Assembly (NCBI GenBank): GCA_947428535.1
Contig: CANEMG010000077.1
Location: 1 to 5,548, forward strand
Direction of reading: 5' to 3'
From: an uncultured Clostridium sp.
GTDB taxonomy: Bacteria; Bacillota; Clostridia; TANB77; CAG-508
Length of the DNA stretch: 5,548 nt
Each line of letters starts with the position of its first letter. Within the stretch, counting starts at the first letter, position 1. This document shows, piece by piece, positions 1 through 5,548 of the stretch. A model generated the notes under the pieces. The model saw only the letters and a program-made list of their open reading frames with translations, did no database searches and was not told the origin of the DNA. The position numbers and the translations under genes were made by a program.

Positions 1-87
1 TGAAACTATAGCATCTGCTAACTGTCCATTTGCTAAATCATGCCATTCATTGTCAACATATCCTTCTGCATTTATACTTGCAAATCC
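1..87 (-). other. Start of a following region, cut by the window edge (residues 1821-1849)
   Basis: The frame continues without a stop to base 1. The 29 residues GFASINAEGYVDNEWHDL and onwards are polar and not recognisable alone. They occupy the same place after the Y-x-G-Q-x-Y-x-x-T-I motif as residue 1204 onwards does after the first SdrD_B-like domain, so another copy of the long middle region may start here. Confidence 0.4.
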
Positions 88-3000
88 TGATTGATAAATT
101 GTTGATTTATAATCTTGACCATTATATACAGCTGGTGTAGAGATTATATTTTCTCCATTTGATGAAGTTACTAAATCTTCATCATAATTAGATGTATAAA
201 TTAAGTCACTATCATAATATGGTCTTCCATTTTCTTTTAATGCTTGTGCAGGTTTTAAGCTTGCTCTGCTTGTATCTTCTAGATTTGTTATATCATTTCC
301 ATATACAAATCTTACTACATAATTTCCTGTTGGTACATTTGTAAATTCATATTCACCTACTGCTAATGTATCTGTGTTTTCTCTAGATGTTTCTACTATA
401 CTACTAAATCCATCAGTTACATCTTCTAAAGCTCTTCCGCCTAAGCAATCTAAGTTTTTATTTGTTGGCCATAAGAAATCATAATCTTTTCCATCAACAT
501 TTATTTTTTCAACAAGCTGTGTTGTAAGTCCTCCTATTAATGCTTCATCACTATCTTTTACACCATTTCCTAAAGCTGATATACCTTCTCCTTTATCTTC
601 CCAAGCAATACCTTTAACTTTTCTACTTTCATCTGATAAATCTAATTTTAGTACTGGTGCTGCATCTGTATCATCTTCAAACCATGGTTTTTCATTGTAT
701 TCTTTAATATTAACATTTCCTGGTGCTGAGTCTAAATCTATTTTTCCTGCAACACTACCATCTGAATAATATGTTGAGTAATTTGCAATTTCTACTATAT
801 TAGATTTTGCTCCAAGTTCAATTGCATTTTTTACTCCATCTATATTATCTTTTTGTAGTTTAAATGTTACAAAAATTTCTGCTCTTTCACCACTTACAAG
901 TTTTAATCCATTTAAGTTTGTAGTCATTTTATTATATGTCTTTCCATCAGATGCTTTTATATTTTGTTCTACAACATTCCAATCAACATTTGTTCTTGAA
1001 CCTCCTGCCATCATATATGAACCATTTGCAACTTCTTTTTCTTTTCCATCTACTATCTTAGTAATAGCAGTTTTTACTGGAGCTCCAAAAGAGCTATCAA
1101 AATAGTCATCTACTGCGTTGATTCCTACAACATATCTTTGACTTGAACTATTGTATAAGTTAATTTTATAAGTTAAGTATACATCTAGTTCTGAATCTTC
1201 TATACTTCTTCCTACATTTTTATAGAAAGATTGTACAGCATTATATACTTCTGAATTTGTTCTATACATGTCAGCTCTATAATAGTAATCTGTACTGTAT
1301 AATCCTAATTCATACTCAATGTGAGCACTATCTACAACTTGCCTATCTAAAATTCCTTTTCCTAAATCTTCTAATTTGTTAAATCTGTAATCTAATTCTT
1401 TTCCATCAACAACTACTTTAGCTGAATATAAATCTTTTGCTGCTTCTACATCTGCTTTTTCTCTTCTTACTAATCCTAAGTTGATATTTAAGCAATAATT
1501 GTAAGTTGCTGAATAATGATATTTTTGTGCTAATCCACTACCAGTTATAATAACATCATAATTTTCTAAATGAGATCTACTATCAAATGGATATAGTAAT
1601 CCTCCAACTGATGTTCTAGCTTTTGTCTTATATAAATCTAGTGCTGTTCCATTACTATCAGTTGTCTTTAATTTTGAATCCACTCTTGTTGCATCATTTC
1701 CAGATATATTTGCTTCATAGAATGCGTTTTGTATACCATCTACTCCATTTACTTCTCCTACTGTATTTCCATTTCCATCTAATGGAGTTTTTCCATATAC
1801 ACTTTGAATTCTATTATTTACAACATCTCTGTCATAATCTTTTGCCATAGATCTATTTGCAAAATTATCTCTTGCTGAAGTAGAAGCTTCTAAATATTCT
1901 GATGAATTTCCTTCAACATACTTATCGTTGTCTACTTTTGATAAGAATATTGTTGGTTCATATGTTTGTCCATCATATACGAATTCTACATCATATTTTA
2001 CTGTTTTAGCTCCTGCTGCTTTTTCTTCATCAGTAAGTGATAAAATTTGTAATTTTGGTGCTTCCCATTTTCCATTATTAGTTGTTAATATTGGGAAAGT
2101 TAATTCTGAATCAAGACTGTCTTTGTATCCTTTTGCTAATGTTCTGCTTACTTCTTTATTTCCATTTGTTGCAACCCTGTATACATAAACTTCTACACCT
2201 TTTATTCCAGATTCGTTTGAATCTATTTTTCCATTTGGAACAGAGTCAAGCATATTTTTTCCTGGGTCTTGTCTAACATCTTCCCAAACTTTTCCTGATA
2301 AATCAATTGTTAAATATATTTCTAAATACACTGGTAATTCATTTGTTACTACTATTTCAATCTCACCATTATTTATAAGTCCAGATCCATTGCTACTTGG
2401 TGATCCGATTTGTTGCCATCCTTCTGGCATACTAATTTCTTCTACTGTAACTGTAGGAGCTTCATTTCCCCACCATGTAATTTCTGGTGATGTATATGTA
2501 CTACTATGTGATTTTGATACATCTACAGAAATCTTTTCAGTATATACATAAGGTCCATCTTCTTTATAGTATGTTTGCCCATTCATTTTAAATGTTCCTA
2601 AAATACTGATTCTAACTTCAAATTCTTGTTTTACAGCTGCATCTATATATTTATTTGGAACTACAGATTTTGTAACTTTGAATTTTCCATGTCTTTCTGC
2701 TGCTTTATTTATTGCTACTACTGTTACTGTTGCATTTGATTGTAAGTTTCCTTCACCGTTTTTAATTTCTACTAATTCATATCCTTCTGGGATATTTATT
2801 TCTTTTACTATATATCTTGGACCTTCTTCAGAGGCACTCCATTCAATATAATCAGATTTGTATGTTTCATTTGCTTTTAATGAAATTACATATGGTGCAT
2901 TGTTTCCTATTGTTATTTCAAAATAGAATACTGTATCTCCAGCTTCACCATCTTGAATTTGTTTTGTTACTTCTAAATATCCTCCAACCTTTTTAGGAGC

Positions 3001-5547
3001 ATTTGTAATTGTAACAACATTTACTCTTTGTCCTGCTGAACTTGCTTGTAATGTTCCTGTACCATTGTCTATTGAAATGGCTTCTGCTATTTCAGATTCT
3101 TGCTCTGTAACAACATATGTTGGAGCTCCATTTCCATACCATTTTATTTCATCTGATTCCCAGCTACTTCCACCAAGAACTGTTACATCTGGTATTTGGT
3201 ATTCTCCTTTATAAAGTGTTCCTTTATAAATAAAAGTTCCTTTTAAAATAACATTCATTTTAAATTCTTTACCATTTAAGCTACCATCTGTTACTTTTTT
3301 ATCAATTATTAAATGTCCTACACGTTCTTCAGCTCTATTTATAAAGCTTGCTTCTGTTGCTACAATATTAATATCAGTAATTTTATTTTCTACTAAAGTT
3401 CCTTCTACTTTATTTGTAGATTGTCCATTAGCTGATACGAAAACTATTCCATCTGGTATTTCAACTTCTTCAATACTATATTTTGGAGCTTCTTCATCAA
3501 ATCTCCAAGAATATTTTAATTGATCTTTTTTAGTTTCCCATACCCATTTATCATCTTTAAGTTCAGGATTTAAAGTAATTATATGTTCTTCATATCCATC
3601 TACTTTTATTTTAAATTTGAATTTTAATGTTTTAATGTAATCTATATCACATTTATCTGAATTTTCTAATTCTTTTATAATGTGTATATATCCAACTCTA
3701 TCATGACCATTCCAAGCTGTTACAGTAATTAGGTATTTTCCATCTTCAATTTTTGTATCTTCTAATGTTCCAGATGATGGCACAATTGAATAATTTATGT
3801 CTTCCCCTCTTAGATTTTCTTGTACTTTATATTTTGGTGCTTCTCCATACCACTTAAACTCTTCTGATGTCCAATCTCCTCTACCATATACTCCATTTGC
3901 TTCATCTGCATTTGATTTTGAAACATTTATTACTACAAATTCTCTATCATTATATTTGTCTTCGCTTTCTAATACATTATAACCATTTGAGTTTTCTGTA
4001 GTTAATTGGATTGTTTGATTTTCAAAGTGTGCACCTTTATAATCAAATGTTCCTGTTACTGTTATAACAAAGTTATAAGCTTTATCTGCTAAATTTTCTT
4101 CATCAACTTTTTTGATTAAGTTAATTTTTCCTGTTTTTGGAGCAACTGTATTTACAACATAATTTGTGATTACTCCAACATCTTTTCCATTTCCAACAAG
4201 TGTTCCTGTCATACCATTATCTGTAACAGATATAAGAGAATTATTGCTATTTGCTAATATAGTTTTTTGTTTATCAAAAACTGTTCCAGTTGGATTATTA
4301 TACTCTACTATTGTATATTTTGGATTATGTCCTACTAACCATTCATAAGTTTGGTTAGATTCATATTTCCATTTATATGTATAAGTACCATCTGAATTTT
4401 GAACTTTTTCGAAGAATGTTGCAACTGCATTTTCTTCTTCATATCCATCTACTTTAACTTTAAAGTTAAATTCTAATGCTTTTAAATCCTCTTCTGTCAT
4501 AAACTGACTATTTTCAAGTGTTTTTATAATTTCAAGTGTTCCTCTTTCTACTTGTTGTCTATTTATTGCTGTAACTGTTACTTTACCTTCTGAGAAACTT
4601 CCACTACTTGGTATTACTGAAACTTCTTCTACACCTTGTGGTAAATTAATTTCTTTTACATTATATTTTGGTGCTTCATCATACCATTTGATAACTCCAT
4701 CTGGTATTACTGTATGAGCATTTCCATCTGCATTTACTGCCACATTTAATGTTACAGATTGTTCTTTATATTCTCCATTATTATATCTAAATTTACCAGA
4801 TACAACCATTTCAAATTCAAATCTTTTATCTGCACCAATTAAATCTGACTCTCCAAGAGAACTTTGTTCTACCTTTTTAATAATATCTATACTTCCTGTT
4901 TTAGGAGCTAGTGTATTTTTTGCTATTACCTCTATTGTTCTTCCATCTATTAATGTTCCTTTTTGTGGTTCTATTGACACAAACTCATATCCTGCTGGTA
5001 AATTTACCTCTTGAATTGTAAATGATGGTGCGTTATTTCCATCCCAATAATAAGGTTTTGATATTGCTGATGCATTTGATTTTACTCTTATTAATTCTGG
5101 CTCGTGACCATCAACAGTTAATTTAAATTCAAAGAAATCTTCTTTGTCAAGTTTTAACTGATTTCCATTTTCATCAACAATTACTTTCCTTATTTCTATT
5201 TGCGATTTATTTGATGTAAGCCTATCTATTGATGTTTTATATTTTCTAATTTCGGCATCTATATTTCCTGCTAATCTTTGAGAAGGTAATGTACCTATTA
5301 TTATTTCCCAATCATATGTATATTCTGTTTCATAATAAGTGTCTCCATTAGAATCTTTTTTCTCTACTTGTTTTGAAGTTGTAGTTAAATTTGTACTGCT
5401 TTCTTTTATTTCTCCTTCAAAGTAATTGAATGCACCTTTAGCATTTGTATATTCAAAATCTACATGAATATTTTTTATTTTTGTTGCATCATATTTATTT
5501 TTTACAATTATATAGAACGGAGCATTTGGTAATGGATATCCTTTATT
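1..5547 (-). CDS. Giant multidomain surface protein (adhesin/stalk type), internal fragment, open at both ends
   Basis: One reading frame stays open across the window, giving 1849 codons without start or stop. The first methionine is residue 247, inside a folded-domain repeat, so the true start lies beyond the high-coordinate edge. Visible order: unclassified beta domain (residues 1-115), eight Cna_B/prealbumin-like repeats (116-1072), SdrD_B-like domain (about 1077-1203), long middle region with a DUF11-like segment (1204-1642), second SdrD_B-like domain (1643-1820) and a tail. Such domains are known from Gram-positive wall-anchored adhesins and pilins, where they form extended extracellular stalks; I infer the same here. 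Only three cysteines occur (residues 633, 1352, 1701). No signal peptide, membrane segment or sortase signal is in view; these would sit at the unseen ends. All 24 Trp are TGG and no in-frame TGA occurs, so standard code fits. No frameshift is seen and codon use looks uniform. The exact ligand and role are unknown. Confidence 0.96.
88..621 (-). other. SdrD_B-like domain, second copy, with insertion (residues 1643-1820)
   Basis: VKGIAWED (1644-1651) and GNGVKDSDEALIGGLTTQL (1660-1678) follow the SdrD_B opening pattern, with D1665, D1667 and E1668 as candidate calcium ligands. GEYEFTNVPTGNYVVRFVYG (1731-1750) is a textbook SdrD_B closing motif and the clearest domain match in the window. Between them sits an insertion of about 50 residues (1681-1730) holding C1701. 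After the closing motif comes a polar extension (1751-1804), then VYNGQDYKSTIYQS (1807-1820), which mirrors VYDGQTYEPTIFLS at 1190-1203 of the first copy. Confidence 0.85.
622..1938 (-). other. Long inter-SdrD_B region, mostly unclassified, with a DUF11-like segment (residues 1204-1642)
   Basis: Four parts can be distinguished. Residues 1204-1250 are polar and charged, with SARDNFANRSMAKDYDR, probably helical. Residues 1251-1340 are Gly/Asn/Asp-rich and loop-like. Residues 1341-1450 hold KYHYSATYNYCLNINLGLV (1342-1360), then REKADVEAAKDLYSAKV and VVVDGKELDYRF (1378-1389), then a Tyr-rich stretch with STDYYYRADMY (1418-1428); no family is recognised. Residues about 1452-1616 look DUF11-like: LDVYLTYKINLYNSSS (1454-1469) resembles the T-Y-x-I-x-x-x-N strand of that family, followed by VDDYFDSSF. 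The end has YSTYYSDGSVAGKIDLDSA (1590-1608) and EDDTDAAPVLKLDL (1624-1637), an acidic lead-in to the next SdrD_B-like domain. The sequence suggests an extracellular binding or spacer module; no catalytic motif is evident. Confidence 0.6.
700..1197 (-). other. DUF11-like immunoglobulin-fold segment (about residues 1452-1616)
   Basis: The strand LDVYLTYKINLYNSSSQRY (1454-1472) followed by VGINAVDDYFDSSF resembles DUF11-type repeats, where a T-Y-x-I-x-x-x-N strand precedes a V-x-I-x-D loop. A second strand pair, LVSGERAEIFVTFKLQKD (1550-1567), fits the expected G-E-x-x-x-x-x-F-x-x strand near the end of such domains. The match is by eye and the boundaries are approximate. Confidence 0.5.
1939..2319 (-). 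other. SdrD_B-like domain, first copy (residues 1077-1203)
   Basis: LSGKVWED (1083-1090), then NGKIDSNESGIKGVEVYVY (1105-1123), matches the SdrD_B opening pattern of G-x-V-W-x-D, NG-x-x-D-x-x-E and G-I-x-G-V-x-V. These domains of staphylococcal Sdr-type proteins bind calcium through such acidic loops; D1101, N1105, D1109 and E1112 are candidates here, by inference. The later part NNGKWEAPKL and YDVEFVYDGQTYEPTIFLS (1185-1203) fits the closing strands, where a Gly-aromatic turn and a final beta hairpin are expected. Confidence 0.8.
2332..2688 (-). repeat. Cna_B-like stalk domain 8, subtype B (residues 954-1072)
   Basis: FKVTK gives K960. FEVRISILGTFKMNG (976-990) is the subtype-B core and turn. 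TWWGNEAPTVTVEE (1024-1037) gives W1025 and E1037, followed by MPEGW. NGSGLI (1053-1058) and IEIVVTN give N1069. This is the last stalk repeat. A short linker, ELPVYLEIY, joins it to the SdrD_B-like domain. Confidence 0.8.
2689..2985 (-). repeat. Cna_B-like stalk domain 7, subtype A, divergent (residues 855-953)
   Basis: LEVTK gives K862. FYFEITIGNNAPYVISL (874-890) holds the subtype-A position, but the usual VDGYEE is replaced by GNNAP. W903 and EGPRYIVKE give E916, followed by IPEGYELVE. VTVVAIN gives N947. It is among the shortest copies (about 99 residues) and closest to a classical compact Cna_B domain. Confidence 0.8.
2986..3318 (-). repeat. Cna_B-like stalk domain 6, subtype B (residues 744-854)
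   Basis: LIIDKK gives K750. FKMNVILKGTFIYKG (762-776) is the subtype-B core and turn, repeated at once as TLYKG. KWYGNGAPTYVVTE (802-815) gives W803 and E815. The LP-x-G loop after the Glu is absent, replaced by an acidic Gln/Glu/Ser stretch. GTGTL (829-833) precedes VVTITNAP, which gives N849 and is a typical Cna_B terminal strand. Confidence 0.82.
3319..3693 (-). repeat. Cna_B-like stalk domain 5, subtype A (residues 619-743)
   Basis: IHIIK gives K625. FKFKIKVDGYEE (643-654) is the subtype-A core. W681 and EAPKYSIEE give E694, followed by IPDG. EGTL is at 715-718, and FIN gives N737. One of the protein's three cysteines, C633, lies just after the first strand; no partner is visible nearby. 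Confidence 0.8.
3694..4134 (-). repeat. Cna_B-like stalk domain 4, subtype B (residues 472-618), longest copy
   Basis: INLIKK gives K479. YNFVITVTGTFDYKG (491-505) is the subtype-B core and turn. KWYGEAPKYKVQE (565-577) gives W566 and E577. PSSGTL (590-595) and VTAWN give N613. At about 147 residues it is the longest of the eight, with extra polar sequence at about 516-556 between the core strand and the conserved Trp. The usual LP-x-G after the Glu is replaced by LRGED. Confidence 0.8.
4135..4542 (-). repeat. Cna_B-like stalk domain 3, subtype A (residues 336-471)
   Basis: LEIIK gives K342. FNFKVKVDGYEE (360-371) is the subtype-A core strand. W403 and NPKYTIVE give E415. VITNY gives N462. 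This domain carries an insertion relative to its siblings around residues 420-458 (rich in Asn, Ser, Thr, Gly) between the Glu and Asn strands. It shares a 21-base identical DNA run (4435-4455) with domain 5 (3586-3606), encoding KVDGYEE. It ends in APKTG, as domain 1 does. Confidence 0.8.
4543..4899 (-). repeat. Cna_B-like stalk domain 2, subtype B (residues 217-335)
   Basis: The first strand IDIIKK gives K224. The core strand FEFEMVVSGKF (243-253) runs into YNNGEYK, the subtype-B signature of a G-x-F strand followed by an Asn/Lys-Gly turn. KWYDEAPKYNVKE (287-299) gives W288 and E299, then LPQG. PSSGSF (313-318) and VTVTAINR give N329. The linker VERG leads to the next domain. Confidence 0.82.
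4900..5202 (-). repeat. Cna_B-like stalk domain 1, subtype A (residues 116-216)
   Basis: First of eight tandem domains. The first strand IEIRK places the presumed isopeptide lysine at K121. FFEFKLTVDGHE (138-149) is the subtype-A core strand ending in VDG-H/Y-E. W168 and AP-S-F-T-I-Q-E place the presumed catalytic acid at E180, followed by LPAGYE. KGTL (196-199) and the last strand ending AKN give the bond acceptor N211. The linker APKTG joins the next domain. Assignment rests on the family pattern, not on a profile search. Confidence 0.8.
5203..5547 (-). other. Unclassified beta-rich extracellular domain, N-terminally cut (residues 1-115)
   Basis: The sequence alternates hydrophobic and polar residues as in beta strands: NAPFYIIVKN (8-17), IHVDFEYTN (27-35), YDWEIIIGTLP (78-88). 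It contains no Lys/Glu/Asn pattern like the repeats that follow. The stretch 96-112 (IDAEIRKYKTSIDRLTS) looks helical or linker-like and leads into the first repeat. I do not recognise a family; a DUF11-like or other immunoglobulin-type fold is possible. The domain is truncated by the window edge. Confidence 0.55.
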
Positions 5548-5548
5548 T

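Noticed and set aside
1623..1850. Open frame on the plus strand (75 codons)
   Set aside because: It is antisense to the minus-strand surface-protein frame. Its Leu/His/Phe/Tyr-rich product is what the complement of an A-rich coding strand yields, and no ribosome binding site precedes it.
2209..2247. Possible dockerin-like calcium loop (NGKIDSNESGI, residues 1105-1115)
   Set aside because: Dockerins have two such loops with a helix after each. Here there is a single loop directly after GKVWED and before GVEVYVY, which is the SdrD_B arrangement.
1928..2276. Two overlapping plus-strand open frames
   Set aside because: They overlap each other in different frames and lie opposite the first SdrD_B-like domain, whose codons explain the sequence. 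No initiation signal or recognisable protein was seen.
3797..4348. Two further plus-strand open frames (3797-3982 and 4166-4348)
   Set aside because: Both are antisense to stalk domains 3 and 4, are short, resemble no protein, and have no upstream ribosome binding site.
4129..4908. APKTG pentapeptides (residues 214-218 and 469-473) resembling an LPXTG sortase signal
   Set aside because: Neither is followed by a hydrophobic segment and basic tail. Both sit exactly between stalk domains and lead into the next first strand, so they are linkers.
2332..5202. CRISPR array or short tandem DNA repeats
   Set aside because: Periodicity exists only at the protein level (98-146 residues between domains). 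DNA identity between copies is limited to short runs, with no regular short repeats and spacers.
1..5547. Use of an alternative genetic code (TGA read as Trp or Gly)
   Set aside because: No TGA occurs in frame across 1849 codons, all Trp are TGG and Gly is encoded by GGN, so there is no sign of recoding.

Overview
The window is a single uninterrupted protein-coding stretch read from the minus strand. Translating the reverse complement from base 5547 to base 1 gives 1849 sense codons with no stop, and neither the start nor the stop codon lies inside. I see no gene boundary, promoter, ribosome binding site, terminator, RNA gene, mobile element or CRISPR array. Positions called residue N below count from the first visible codon (base 5547), not from the true N-terminus.

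The DNA is strongly A+T-rich. Codons are A/T-ending (AGA for Arg, GGA for Gly, AAA for Lys, TTA for Leu), and every Trp is TGG with no in-frame TGA. This suggests a low-GC Gram-positive bacterium using the ordinary code, plausibly an uncultured gut Clostridia or related Bacillota. That assignment is inferred from composition and protein type only. The protein has just three cysteines and is rich in beta strands, Asn, Asp, Thr, Lys and Tyr, as expected of a very large secreted or cell-wall surface protein (adhesin or stalk type).

Layout from the N-terminal side (high coordinates) to the C-terminal side (low coordinates): (1) 5547-5203, an unclassified beta-rich domain cut by the window edge; (2) 5202-2332, eight tandem Cna_B/prealbumin-like domains that alternate between two subtypes, A-B-A-B-A-B-A-B, all keeping a Lys / Glu / Asn set at the positions expected for an intramolecular isopeptide bond; (3) 2319-1939, an SdrD_B-like domain; (4) 1938-622, about 440 residues of mostly unclassified sequence that includes a DUF11-like segment; (5) 621-88, a second SdrD_B-like domain; (6) 87-1, the beginning of what may be another copy of region 4.

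The likely whole is a long rod: a stalk of covalently stiffened domains followed by larger modules, each opened by an SdrD_B domain. No ligand, enzymatic activity or anchoring signal is visible, so binding function remains unknown. The points most worth checking are the strict two-subtype alternation of the stalk and the roughly 560-residue composite module that appears to restart at the low-coordinate end.
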